From Chaetomium olivaceum (lineage: Eukaryota; Ascomycota; Sordariomycetes; Sordariales; Chaetomiaceae): a stretch of 64,000 bases of DNA. The position numbers were made by a program, and so were the translations under genes. The stretch covers positions 1 to 64,000 of the forward strand of contig JAYWVB010000082.1 of assembly GCA_039881045.1 (NCBI GenBank), in the 5' to 3' direction. Position 1 is the stretch's first letter. The number at the start of each line of letters is the position of its first letter. Under the pieces are notes generated by a model that had not been told where the DNA came from, searched no databases, and saw nothing but the letters and a program-made list of their open reading frames with translations. Below, in pieces: positions 46,351 through 58,200 of this stretch.

Positions 46351-47276
46351 TGTAGCGTGTGGTGTTGCTCCAGAGTCACAGGGATGGTGTTTGCCTTGGT
46401 AGGTGGGTGTCGTGGGTGTCTAGCGGCATCGAGCTGGGCATGCACTACTCTCCAGGACTGGAGATGATGATCATGGGTGCTTTATTCGAGGATACCCGGG
46501 GCAAGAGCGGCGATCTAACGGTCCGGTATTTACGGCATTGCAGGGCCATTGCATAACGATCTAGCGACGATAGACAGCGTGTAGCGTTTGAAATGTTCAT
46601 ACAAAAGAAACCTGGGGCATCGTAGCCAAATGCAAGAATTCGACAATTTTATTTTTGACGTGCATGTACACATGTTATTACCGGCTACGAAGCTCCCAAG
46701 ACCCCTGGCGTCAATGCTAGAGTTATGGGAAGCCTTTCCTGTCTTGCCTGTTCTTGAAGCTGGAAGGTAGGGGTAGGTATACGGAAGAGGACGCGGATAT
46801 AACTTGAGAGAAATACTCACAGTGTGGTAGTACAAACATTATTCTCACACACTCGGAATTCCTGGTCATGACGATAGTGGCTTCCAGGTTTTTCAGGTTG
46901 TTTTACAGGTGTCTCACATGCTTGCTTCTGACTGCTTCTGACAGCACTGATGATGTCATGTCACTCCCACCACGCCGCCCATCTCGGGACCGCCCGGTCA
47001 CTACCGATTACCCCTGATATCCCGATAGGTATAACGACGTCTTGGGAGCATGGCGCTAGTAGATCCATACGTCGAATGTACACCTATCTTGATAAGCTTC
47101 CAAGATGGCATACCATTTTATGCCAGGGTAGAGGCACATATATCAACAAGAGGGCCTTGACATCCTCTGACACAGTGATACCCCAGCTCTCCATTCACCT
47201 TTTATGCACATACACTACCACCAGTACCACACGTTCATCCAACATTACCACACCACACACGCTGGCCACTAGAGCT
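46351..47276. other. Intergenic stretch, 0.9 kb
   Basis: MCP1 3' region and promoter of the ATP-grasp gene. An open frame continues upstream of 47277 to 46950 but its translation is His/Thr/Ser-rich and looks non-coding. Confidence 0.5.
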
Positions 47277-48943
47277 ATGGGATCTATTACGCCACAACCT
47301 CCGACTAGGGTCAAGTTGCCCACAATCACACTTGATACCACCCTCACCGAGCTCTACCAACAGGCATTCCCCAACAACACTGCTACCCGCTTGGGCTGGA
47401 TATCCTGTGCCATCACCAGCGCCGCCAACCTCACACCAAACTGCCCTCGTAACACAAAGTTTGTATACGAGGACCAGGCCTTCATCAAGGCTTCTAGCCA
47501 TGAGCTTAACAACGGCGACACCAACCTCCCGCGCTCACTCGCCAAGAAGTATCTCAGTCACATCCCTCAGCGTGACGCCTTCATCTCAGGCAACACGCCC
47601 GTCATCCTCTTCACCCTGGGTCTGTCCCCAGAAGAAATTGAGCATGAGCGCCGAGAAGCCGAGGCCACCATCTCAGTCCTCCATCCTTCTCAGCGGCCGG
47701 AACTGATATTCTGCTCTGGCCCGTCCAACATCCCCGTGAAGGAGTGCAGGATCGACAAACTCCAGTACAAGGTTGCGCTCGACGGGTTGGACAAGTACCC
47801 GTTAACACACCATCTCGAAACACACTGGTTCCTCAACAGTAAAGCCACCCTAGCCCGCTCCGGCCTGCCCACCCCTGAATCGGACCTCATCGAGACGCCA
47901 CATCCTCCCCCTCCCGCAGACTCTTGCTGTAACCATTGTGCCCAAGCCGCCAAAGACACTTCCCGCCTCCCGTGCATCCCTCTTACCTGCACCGGCCCAC
48001 GCCGCGAATGGCTCATCACGCAGACAACCCGCATCCTGGACGCCGTCCGTGCCCGCCCCGTCCCCTTTGTCTTTAAGACTCAACAAGCCTTTGGCGGCGC
48101 CGGCACCTGGCTGGTCACAACCGAGTCCCAAAAGTCTCAACTCCTCGTGGACCTCGGCGGGAAAGCAGCAGCAGCAGCAGACCGCGCACCAACGCAAAAA
48201 AGCCAAAGCCAAACCCAAACCCAACAAGAGACGACCGAAACTGCACCCCCCGACTCCAACTCCAACCCCAACCCCAACCCAGAAGAAGAAGAACCCGGCC
48301 TCCTCGCCCGCCTGCTGCCCCTCCTAACCCCCCAGAACACGCACCTCTCCCCGACCACCCTCCTACTCACCACCCTCATTCCCGACCCCATCTCCGACCA
48401 CGGCTTGACCTTCACCGTGGCCCCCTCGGGCGAGCCCCGCTTCCTTGCCGCCGCCGAGCAGATGCTCACCGCCGACGGCAGCGGCGCCTGGGTGGGCAGC
48501 ACCATCGCCTACGCACGGCAGGCCGAGTTGTGGGAGCGCTTCGCGCCGCTGGTAAGGGAGATTACGCGCTGGGTGGCGGAGCATGGATATGTAGGCCCTG
48601 TTGGGGCGGATGTGCTCGTGGATGGGGAGGGCAGGTGGTGGGTGGTGGATCTGAACGTGCGGACGTGCGGGAGTGTGGGGTTGGGGTTGCTGAGGGGGCA
48701 TTTTGAGGGGAGGGGGTTGATGTGGGCGAGTAGTTTCTCGTTGGGGGTTGGGGGGGGAAGGGGGGAGTTTTTGGAGAGGTGGAGGGCGGAATTTGAGGAG
48801 GGGAGGATGGTGATTCTGAGTTGGTATGAGGATCGTGAGGAAGGGGGGAGTATTGCGGATGTGGTGGTTGGGGGGAGGATGAGGACCGGCTGAAGGAGTT
48901 GATGGGGAGGGTGAGGGCGAGTACGGAGGAGATGACGTTTTGA
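47277..48943 (+). CDS. Fungal ATP-grasp domain protein, frameshift near the C-terminus
   Basis: ATP-grasp enzymes join a carboxylate to an amine or thiol using ATP; the substrate here is unknown. Relatives in Aspergillus are named for expression in solid-state culture. Start at 47277 (MGSITPQPPTRVKLP), single exon, about 555 residues. Blocks: TRLGWISCAITSAANL, DKLQYKVALDGL, PFVFKTQQAFGGAGTWLV (ATP-binding Lys and Gly-rich loop), TLIPDPISDHGLTF, YARQAELWERFAPLVREI and GPVGADVLVDGEGRWWVVDLNVRTCGS, whose DLN is the Mg2+ site. A Gln/Asn/Pro-rich low-complexity insert splits the fold. The frame ends early at 48893, but one more G in the G6 run at 48870-48875 gives EDEDRLKELMGRVRASTEEM and a stop at 48943, a typical charged C-terminus. 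Confidence 0.8.
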
Positions 48944-49921
48944 AGGGGCTCACTGGGTGGTCAAGTGGTCTAGGAAATAGGTCATGGGCTGAGATGACAT
49001 TGGAAGGGTAGAGAGGTAGGTTAGTTATCGGTCGGTTTCCACTCCATGTTTCTCGACGTATGGACGACAATGCTCGAGAAAGTACCTGTTATAGCTCAGG
49101 GGCTACAGCGTTAAGTCAGAAATAATCCATTGGTTTATAAATCATGGTAGAGATGGGTTGCAGACACCTTCCGGATGTAGGAAGTACTACTAGTACTTCA
49201 GGAGGTTACAACACAATCTAAGCCTATGCTGAGTTGAAGAGCGGGAGGTCACTTTATTTCAATACTCCGTCAAAGGTATCAGGTTGCCATCGGCTAAACT
49301 TTTAAGGCCATTTGGAACCTGCTCCAAGCACCACACCTTCCCCCCCCTGGACCCCAACATGCAATATCAAGCCACTCAGTAGTAGATGTTGCGCCCGAAG
49401 TGGAACGTCCTGCATGTGCTATGCGCGACAGGTAACCTTAGCCCCCTTTCTTTTGGTGGGCAGCCCAATTAGTCAAGTCTTCCTCATCTCTCGCTTCCAG
49501 AATGTTTGCTCCCTGAAATCCGGTACGCTAATACTGCAGTGCCGGGCTGACACGACGCTGTGTCGAGGGGAACTTTCCGGGGAACGAACCCTGTGTAAGC
49601 GGGAGATACAGCAAATAGCATCGGGGCCAGCAGCCCAGCCCGCAGACAACCATGGCCGCAGCCCCTTACCGGACCTCCCCAACGTCCCAAAGCGGGTTCC
49701 CAACTTCTTGGTACCATGCGCCACGACATGTCGGCATGGAAAGATCTGGACGCGGCATGCAGGTGTTCGGACTAGCGTGTAGCACTCTGCTCGCATGGGG
49801 CGGGAGCGGACGTTAAATCAATCGTCCCTCCCGGCGATGGGAGTATGCCGCCATCTCTAGGGAGTGTTGGTTCTGCAGCAACCATTACACGCTTCTTAGT
49901 CGTTTCCGGACATCATAATTT
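48944..49921. other. Gene-free stretch, 1 kb
   Basis: ATP-grasp 3' region and promoter of the transporter gene. No convincing ORF or tRNA. Confidence 0.5.
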
Positions 49922-50961
49922 ATGGCTACTGACGAGTCTGCAAAGACGGCGAGCGGCAGCAGGATCGCAGGCGATGAAGAGAAGGGTCTCTACAAAACTC
50001 AGACGGGCGTAACCATGTCGCCCGAGCTCTTTGAGAAACTCTACCTCACGCCCAAGGTACCCCAGGTCGGCGACTACAACAAGCGGTTTGCCAACCCGAC
50101 CGCCCTCGGCTTTGTTGGGTGGGTAACCCTGGTTTATTCAGACCCAGGTAGAACACCTTGGATACTGATAGGGCATAGTTTTGTAATTTCGACCTTTACT
50201 TTTGCCATCATCTGTATGGGATGGGGTGGAGCACAGGGGTTCTCACCGGTCGTGTAAGTCTGTCGTCCAGCACTTTCTCTTACAAAGCTACCCCAGCTAG
50301 GTACTAAGTACACCTTACTGACGCCATCGCCACTTAGCGGCATCTTCTTCTTCGTCGGACCCGTCCTCCTCACCTTTGCGATGGTCTTCGAATGGGTTAT
50401 GGGCAACTTCTTCCCCATGATGGTGATGGGTTTATTCTCCGTCTTCTGGGGAAGCTTTGGTTTTCTCCAGCTCCCAACGCTACAACTCGGCGCCCTTTTT
50501 GCAACCGCCGATGATCCGACGGGTCTCGCATCCCAAGAATACAATGCCGCCGTCGCCATTTACCTGATTGTCTGGGGCTTTGCGCTGTTTACTTTCTTCA
50601 TCTTCACATGCAAGATCAACGCTGTGTTTGCGGCCATCTTTTTGCTGGTGAGTGTAGCCGCATGGGTGTTGTCAGGGGCATACTGGAAGGTCAGCTGGGG
50701 GGACTACGAGGGGGCCGCGCGGTTGCAAAAGGTAAGCATTCTCTATCGCGCGAGCGTTGGGAAACGTCTATTAACGTCCTGGTACAGGGAGGAGGAGCGT
50801 TATTGTTCGTTGTGGCCGCTTTGGGCTGGTACATGTGTTTCATCATCATGGCGGGAGAGATGCGCATTACACTCAACCTACCGGTGGGTGATCTCAGCCA
50901 TCTTTGGCCCAGGACCGATGTGGACCTGGCTACCACGGAGCAACGGGAACACAAGGATTGA
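49922..50961 (+). CDS. Acetate transporter family membrane protein (GPR1/FUN34/SatP)
   Basis: Six-TM plasma-membrane carrier for acetate or ammonium-linked export. Exons 49922-50118, 50179-50253, 50338-50731 and 50788-50961 give 279 residues; introns 56-84 nt with TACTGA/TTACTGAC branches. The family signature at residues 58-66 reads NPTALGFVG (usual form NPAPLGL), followed by FVISTFTFAIICMGWGGA, GIFFFVGPVLLTFAMVFEWVMGN, FSVFWGSFGFLQLP, AVAIYLIVWGFALFTFF, INAVFAAIFLLVSVAAWVL and ALLFVVAALGWYMCFIIM. The C-terminus LNLPVGDLSHLWPR is typical. N-terminal 45 residues are hydrophilic with Ser/Thr, a likely control region. The Ala61 in place of the usual Pro in the signature is a small deviation. 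Confidence 0.92.
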
Positions 50962-51590
50962 TGCGTATAAATGGAATTTCCCAGCCTACAGATACTGTTA
51001 GTAAGTGACTTGAAGATAGCCATACTCCAAAGGCATACCCCTGACGCTTTCTGCTAGCTCAACCGCAGCTCTACAAAAGTGTTCTAATCTTACCATTCAT
51101 TGGGTTAGGCATATTTTCATGCCATTGGGCATTGGGCGTAAACAAGTTCACTCAACTCCTATACGGAGAGGTGACATGTTTGTGTTGTCAAATGTGCCGT
51201 GGTGCGGACGAGCTCGGAGTACCTCGTCCGGAACATGAAACAACGCAGCTCAGCAGCCCTATACTACACTCTCGAGTCTCCCACCCGACACTAGTGTACT
51301 ACGTAGAAGACAAAGCATGAAACAGGTATTGCTATGCTTCTGTAGTATTCGGGACTTGCGGAAGTCTTGCACGGAATACCACCCCACTCGGTGATTGGCC
51401 AATGTGTGTAAGTGCTGATCATCCATGGGGACCATGAAGTCATCGACTTCAATTTCACAATCTTTCCATTTCGTCATGCTCAATTACCTAAGTTGAGAGC
51501 CACATATTATTTCGTGAGAGATCTGAAGCTTTTAACTGCCTTGGCCGCTCGTCCAAACTACCATAACTTTCTCCCCGAACTTCTAGCGAT
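50962..51590. other. Intergenic region, 0.6 kb
   Basis: Transporter 3' region and promoter of the SDR gene; nothing coding seen. Confidence 0.55.
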
Positions 51591-52661
51591 ATGACCATCA
51601 CTCTAGCAACACGACTCCGAGCCACAACTTGCCTCACACGAACTAGCAGAACACTCACCACTGCCTCGAGATTCTCTGCAACTCCATTCTCCAGAACTAC
51701 GCTTACCACTCGCACACAACCCCTTAGTCTCACCACCCCTTCAGCAGCCCGAACCTACGCCAAAATGTCCAAGAGCGTTGCCGCCGCAACCCACGCGGAC
51801 TTCAACCGCAACTCGCTGTTCGACCTCAAGGGCCGTGTGGCCCTCGTAACAGGCGGTGGTTCCGGCATCGGGTTGATGATCACCCAGGCGCTCGCAGCCA
51901 ACGGCGCCAAAGTATACATCGTCGGGCGCACGCAGGAGAAGCTGGATAAGGTGGTGGAAACCTACAACAAAGACATCGAGGGCTCCATCATCCCGCTGCA
52001 GGGCGACGTGACCAAGAAGGACGACGTAGCGCGCCTCGTCAAAGAGGTCGAATCCCGCGAACCATGCCTCTGCATCCTGGTCAACAACGCGGGCATCTCC
52101 AGCGAGACGGTCCAGCCGGAATCCGGCTCCGCCACGGAGATGAAACAAAACCTCTTCGACACGTCCAAGACCACCGCGCAAGACTGGCTGGCCACCTACG
52201 AGACGGACGTCGTGTCCCTCTTCTTCACCACGGCGGCCTTCCTGCCCTTGCTCCAGCGTTCCTCGGAGCGGCACCCGCACTGGTCGGGCACCGTGGTCAA
52301 CATCACCAGCATCAGCGGGCTGGTCAAGACGGCGCAGCACCACTTCGCCTACAACGCGGCCAAGGGCGCCGCCCAGCACCTCACGCGCATGCTGGCCAGC
52401 GAGATTGCGTCGGCGGGGCATAAGGTGCGCGTTAATGCGCTCGCGCCCGGTGTGTTTCCGAGCGAGATGACGGAGGGGGAGAGCGACGAGTTCCAGAAGA
52501 GTCACCTCGAGAAGGAAAAGTACGAGGGGAAGGTGCCCGCGGGAAGGCCGGGGCGGGATATTGATATGGCGCAGGGCGTGCTGGGGTTGGTGTGTAACCA
52601 GTATATTGATGGGCATACGCTGGTTGTGGATGGCGGGTATGTCCTGGCGGCGGGGCAGTAA
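51591..52661 (+). CDS. Short-chain dehydrogenase/reductase with mitochondrial-type presequence
   Basis: Classical SDR, 356 residues, no intron. Residues 1-57 are Thr/Ser/Arg-rich without acidic residues, a typical mitochondrial presequence; a second ATG (Met59, KMSKSVAAATH) would give a cytosolic form, so dual targeting is possible. Cofactor motif TGGGSGIG (87-94), NNAG (165-168), catalytic Ser240 or Ser242 (NITSISG), Tyr254 and Lys258 (YNAAK). The C-terminal DGGYVLAAGQ is complete. Fungal relatives are often annotated as 3-oxoacyl reductase or rhamnolipid-type reductase, but substrate cannot be read from sequence. Confidence 0.9.
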   Translation: MTITLATRLRATTCLTRTSRTLTTASRFSATPFSRTTLTTRTQPLSLTTPSAARTYAKMSKSVAAATHADFNRNSLFDLKGRVALVTGGGSGIGLMITQALAANGAKVYIVGRTQEKLDKVVETYNKDIEGSIIPLQGDVTKKDDVARLVKEVESREPCLCILVNNAGISSETVQPESGSATEMKQNLFDTSKTTAQDWLATYETDVVSLFFTTAAFLPLLQRSSERHPHWSGTVVNITSISGLVKTAQHHFAYNAAKGAAQHLTRMLASEIASAGHKVRVNALAPGVFPSEMTEGESDEFQKSHLEKEKYEGKVPAGRPGRDIDMAQGVLGLVCNQYIDGHTLVVDGGYVLAAGQ

Positions 52662-53997
52662 AAGGCCAAGTGCGAAGTTATTGGCGGCGGGATAGAAATG
52701 TCAGCTCAGTCAGACAGATTCTTAGGAGAAGGAATGCTGGCGCTGGCTGTACGGTGTGTTATGGTGGCTGTACATAAAGGACTCAGGATGGATCGTCATG
52801 CAACAACACAATCAATGGCGTGTAACGGGGAAAGAGGCCGCTGAAGATGACCTTGCAACCTGTTGAGACCGCAAAGTAGACATTAAACAATAGAAAACGA
52901 ATTATGTACAGTACTATCATCTGACCTATTACGCAGTATTCCCAAGCCGAGTTGAACCATCTCACCAAAATGGCTAGAATGCCACCGTGACATGGCGCTT
53001 CAAGAGTGTCAATGGATGTGGATCCTTGTCGGGAACACCGAATCATGACATCACTCTGAACCGTAGGGCTGAGAAGGCATTGTGTCTGGACCCCTTGCCC
53101 TTGTCAAGTCCTGACCCGGCTCGGAGCAGTCACCCGTGCTGATCCAGGAACCCAGCAATCGCCATTGCATTAGCTCGAGGCTATTCTGTTCTCGGGCCTC
53201 ACGTCCGCTCTCGCCTGCCTGCAAACTGACATACAACGACCAACACTTCAAGAGCTCAGCGCTGTTCTTACCACCGCTATCCAAGACTGCCTCGTCACCT
53301 ATGACCGAGGCAGACTGAAGTAGCGGCGGGTTTATTTGGTTTGGTTCAGATCGGACTGAGCTGAGCTCACTAGCTAAGAGAGAGTGTGTCTGCGAGAAGG
53401 GTGTATTCATCCAATGCTCCGTCAACAACCAACAATGAGAGGGGAAGCGGCCCCTTGACCAGCGGAACCTGCCAAACAAAAAATGACCCGAAAATGAGGG
53501 GGAAAATGTGACGCGGGTATATTCATGCTGCCAATCTCCAATGCCTCCTGGGTGGCCTGACATGACCTGACATGTCTTCCTGCCCTCTCGCCCACTGTCT
53601 CCCCGCCCAAAACCTGAACGCCTTAGGATGTAAATCAAATGACCCCCATGCACTGTGTCCTGTCCGTGCTGTCCTGTCCAATCTGTAAATCAGATGACCT
53701 GCCAACGAAATGGCGCCGCCGTATACCTGACAACCAAACCGCCCGCCCAAACCACCATGCGATGCAATGCTGCGAGAACCGGGGAGAAAAGAAAAACGCA
53801 AGGAAAATGCAAGTTGGGAACTTGAGCTAACCGGTCTGCGGTGCTCGGGGGTATCATATGATCATTTCGTTATGCTGATGCTGTGCCGTGATGTGATGCC
53901 GTGAGATGAAAAAGGAGATAGATGGCCATAGAATCCACCGAGGCGAAAGAAGGAAAGGACTCAGAGTAGAGCCCGTCGTTGATCCAACAAGGGTCAT
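52662..53997. other. Convergent 3' regions, 1.3 kb
   Basis: Between the SDR and SWIRM gene stop codons. Short repeats such as CTGACATGAC near 53560 and GCTGTCCTGTCC near 53668. No gene recognised. Confidence 0.5.
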
Positions 53998-55273
53998 TCA
54001 GAGCTTGCGAGTCATAAACTCCCGCATCCACTCAATATCCAACCACCCCACCCGGTCGTACGCCTGCCACAGCTTCGACGCCTTGTTGACGTCGATCTTG
54101 CATGCCTGCTGCGCGTCCGTCTTGCGGAACTCTTTTCCGATCTTGGCACACTCGAGCCGCCGCAGGAAAATGCGCCGCTTGCTGGTAAGGTATGTCGCGC
54201 AGTCGAGCCGCAGGTTGCTCGCTAGGATCAGCTCGTCTGGGTGTAGCAGGTGTCGGTTCGGGTCGTTGCTCAGATCCAGCGCGTTCCCTTTCCAGTCGAC
54301 CTTGAGGCTGTTCGCCTTCGGAGGAAGCGTTGCGACTGGGGGTGAGAGGTCCTCCAGTGACAAAAAGTCCTTGTCTTCACGGTTTGGTGCGACTGTCCGA
54401 ACGCGGGGCTCAGGGGTGCTGACGCGGATCGTTTCCCGGGCTGGCGCTGGCGTTGCTCGGATGGGCCGCGGATTCTGCGTCTTGGCTTTTGTGGACTTTG
54501 GCTTTTGAACGCGCACCGAGGAGACCTTAGTCGACTGTGGCCCCAAAACCGCTGGCCTTGAAGCCGGCAGGATATGCGGCAGTTTGGTGGGTTGAAACGA
54601 TAGGGCCGTGTGCTTCCGGTCAGCCCGAAGAAGTTCGCGCTCCTTGCGCAGCCACTGCTTCGGGTTGTCCTGGAACATCCGGAAGCAGTTGGATTTGAAG
54701 TAGAGTGCCAGCTCGTAATCCTCGAGCCGCGGCGGGGTTGAGTCCCGGAAAAGACCGACTGGCCTTGATGCGATGTGCTCGCTGACCAGCTGCCGCGTCG
54801 CCGTCCTGAATTTATCGACAGATGCCGGTGAAAGTGAGAACAGAGGGCCGGTCGGTGCGCTTGTGGAGGCTTCGCTGGCGGGGTAGAGGATCGGGTCCCT
54901 TGCCGTTTAGATTAAGCGGAGGTGCCGGGTTGATCGTGCTGGCCGCTTGCGAGAATGGCGAGACGGGCGGGGAGAGAGGTTGATGCGGAACGTGCGTCCC
55001 AGAAGCCGAGGCGGGCTTCCCGGTCGCCGGACCCGCCACCACCTTAAACATGTCGAGAGGGGCGGGTTCGGGAGGTGACATGAGGTTGCTGATGTCGCAG
55101 GGCTTTTGATGTTTTGGCGCCATCGATGAGATATCCTGCATATCTTTGGTTGGTGTTGGAGGAAGATAGGTCGGCGGAGATGAGGAGGGAGCCCAAGGCG
55201 GCCTTGCTGTTGTCTGGTTCATGTGATGTGACACGGCCAGTTGCATGGTAGGAGTGGTTGGTTTGTCAGCCAT
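53998..55273 (-). CDS. SWIRM-domain protein (FUN19/Laf-like), one frameshift
   Basis: Chromatin-associated protein; the SWIRM fold binds nucleosomes or partner proteins. Start at 55273 (MADKPTTPTMQL). N-terminal 130 residues are Pro/Ser-rich and disordered, with YLPPTPTKDMQDI and MSPPEPAPLDMFK. Then DPILYPASEAS and DKFRTATRQLVSEHIAS, the middle block of the fungal family, followed by a basic linker (KPKSTKAKTQNPRPI) and the C-terminal SWIRM domain (PDELILASNLRLDCATYLTS, RIFLRRLECAKIGKEFRKTDA, KASKLWQAYDRVGWLD). The frame changes by +1 (or -2) at about 54890-54901 between LNLNGK and DPILYP; uncorrected, the protein stops before the SWIRM domain. Corrected length about 425; no intron seen. Confidence 0.8.
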
Positions 55274-58200
55274 AACACGTAGTTATGACTTTTTAATGAA
55301 GGACGGGGTGGCGAATGTGTGAGCCGTCATCAAGCGACGACAACGGAGACGCGGTCCGAAAGTGTTGTGATGGCGAGGTAGATTTAGGGCTTTGCTGGTG
55401 AAGTTGGTTGTGCAAGCGGTGCAGCTCTCCGATTGTCTAAGCAGCTCGCAGGGGCGAAGGTGCGGGCGACAAAGAGCCGTATGTGGTCCGGGAGCGTCCC
55501 AAGGTCGGTGAAGCGTTCTTTGTAGGGAAAGAGATGTTGGCGGTAGGATGGAATATGTATAAGATCTTCTCAATTGCTGAATAATAGACAATGGGAGTAC
55601 GTCCGTTTGCCGCTATTCATCTATCCAACCGCAGTGAACAAGAGGGGTTTGGTGCGGAAACAATAGCTGGCCGCGCCTCGCAATGGCTGGTCAATGGAAT
55701 CCGCTGGAAAGCCTCGGAGTGGCGAAAGGCGGTGCGGCCGTGCCAGCGAGAACGGGACAGAGCAAGGCGACAAGATATGCCAATAGCCGTGTTTTGGATT
55801 CAAGGCGGGCGCAATGCGGAAGGGCGCAAACAGGTAGAAAGGGCGAAAGAGGATGAAGAAAGGTAAGAAATGGGGGAGGCACGGCCATGTAAGTACCACG
55901 GCGGCGAGCATCCCCCATCCCATCTTCCCATCACTTGATGGGCTGGGCTGGGCATCGGCAGGGCTGGGAGCCCAAGGCCCCAGGAACGGGAGACGGGTGT
56001 CGGAGCAAGATTGCGACAGCAGGTCACACAGCGGCGCACAACGCGTTTGTCGCTCCAGGCAAGACCACCCTGCGTGGGCGGGCACGAATCTGGGGTTGAG
56101 GTGTAAGTGGAGTGGCGTGGCGTGTCTGGCAGGGATGTTGGACACCGTGAGGAGTCACCCACACCCAGTCAGACACACCCCGGCACACACACCCCCTTTC
56201 CGTCTCGGTGCAACCAATGAAATCGGATGCTCTGCGCCTGACCAATGGTCACCCGTCAAGGACCTCGTCTCCGTTAGGCAAAAATAGGTCAGGTTTGAGG
56301 AGGTACTTCTGCCCAAAGCGAGGTACCTCATAGCAGTGACCCCCGCGAAAAATGAAAGGAATCAGCACTGCCAACTCAAAATCAGCCGTGTTTCTCAAAG
56401 ATTCGCTTCAGACAACAAGACTTTGGATGAATGTCTTGTCGCCGGTCAGATCACCCATAGGCAAGTCTTACATTTGCAAGTATCAGTGGCAGGCGGGGTC
56501 GAAACGCCATGTGTCGATAGCTTTTTAGCGGTTCCCGCACCAAACCAGAGCCGCAGCGTGTCTGACCTGGCATCTGCAAGATGGGGAGGTTTCACCATCT
56601 GGCGCGCTTCGGGCGGGTTGAGCCGTGCATATCCCAGGTGGCTCGTTGGCCTGCGCTGCTTCGATGGTTTATCTGAAGCCGTGCATGTTGGGCAACCGAG
56701 GGAAGCTGGTGAGCCAACTACGCGCGCCAGAGGGGATTGGCGAAGACTCCGGATACGACTCCAAATGGTATGAGACGGCACAGTCCTTTCGAGCTATGTC
56801 GCGTCAAACCTTCCTGGTAGGGGCGGCGTCTTGATCCATAACATCCATAAGGTTCCAAGGCATTTGTACCTGAAACGTGGAACGAGGTCGGAGTAGGAGC
56901 GGAGTCGGCAGGCCATGGACCGTTGTTGTTCTTGTATCCTCAGAGACGGCAAGTCTCAATTCGTTTCATGATGGGGGGCTTATTGGATTGAGTTGACGCT
57001 CCGGCTCTTTCGCGTCTGAATATTCCAAACCATGTTGCACTTCGGTGATCTCTAGGCGTATCTGCCGTATATTGCGAGGTGAGGGGAGGTGAGTTGAAGA
57101 GCCGTTTGGTGTGGGCGTGGGGGGGAGCGCTAGGGACCAGCCAAGGCTGTTCGCCGCCGGCTTCGCTCAATCTACAACTGACAGGTCAAAACTCCAGATC
57201 AGCTTGCTGGAGGAGGGCATAGGAAGGGGAATTGGGAAAGGAGGGGTAGAGAGGGGAAAGAGGGGCGAACGAACGGTCTGGTTTCCTTGGTGTGGAGCTG
57301 AAATGCCAGTGAAGCAGCTCTGGCAACCTCACCGACTCAATTGAGTACCGATTGGGCTCCCATTTGGGCAGCGAGGTCGAGCTGTTGTTTTCGAGGCGGT
57401 TTGCTGTGGAGTAAGCTGCCGTCTTGCTTGGGGCGACCCCTCGTCGACCAGGAATTCTGGGCTCGCCGTCAAAAATGCGACATGCTTGCAACTGTCGATT
57501 GCAGCCTGTCAATGCGAGTTGCGTGGACCGAGGGAAAGCAATGGAATGCGGATTGGCCAATTACGCGGTGCTTGCAAATACAAAGAAGCGGTCCGTTTCG
57601 TGGTGTCGTCCCAATCGCGGAGGTTCGAACAGGCTCCGGCGGTATGGAATGTGTGACTCATAATAGCTGGTTGCTGGCGACGGACTGAACAATCGGTGGA
57701 TCAAAAAAGAAATCAGAATGGCATCGCAACCTGGGAGGACTTGGCCAGTGAGATGCAAAGACTGGACCGCCCGAAACCCGCCCCTGCCCCTTAAAGTTTA
57801 GCGGGAATCTGCTATCGATAACAGGATCAGGGTCCCGATGTACTCTTGGCATTTCCAATGTACCTGGTCGTGCCTGCTGACACCCATCAAGGCAACGGAA
57901 GAGGTGTGAACCTAAGACAATGAGGCATGTCTCGTCAACCACCATGGGATTCCAATCCTCCTTTTCCTTCTGATCAATGATCAATCCCCCTCAGTTGCCT
58001 TTGTCTTCGAGGTGGGATGGATGACCATCAGATACACACTATCTACGCCCTTTATTCTAAAGATTGAGGACATGTTTCTGCCCACTTCGTCTGAACCTGC
58101 GTCCGACATACAAGCCCAATCCCTACCCTACGGCGCTCAGCTCGTTTACCGTTGGCGTTTTGGTTTCGTTCCCGTTCGGGTGGGTTGTCAATGGGCTGAC

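Noticed and set aside
46950..47276. N-terminal extension of the ATP-grasp ORF
   Set aside because: Composition is unlike protein and the ATG at 47277 starts directly before the conserved part.
51741..52616. 291-codon ORF, minus strand
   Set aside because: Antisense shadow of the single-exon SDR gene.
57620..57650. GGTTCGAAC, similar to a tRNA B box
   Set aside because: No T-stem pairing, no A box at proper distance and no acceptor stem.
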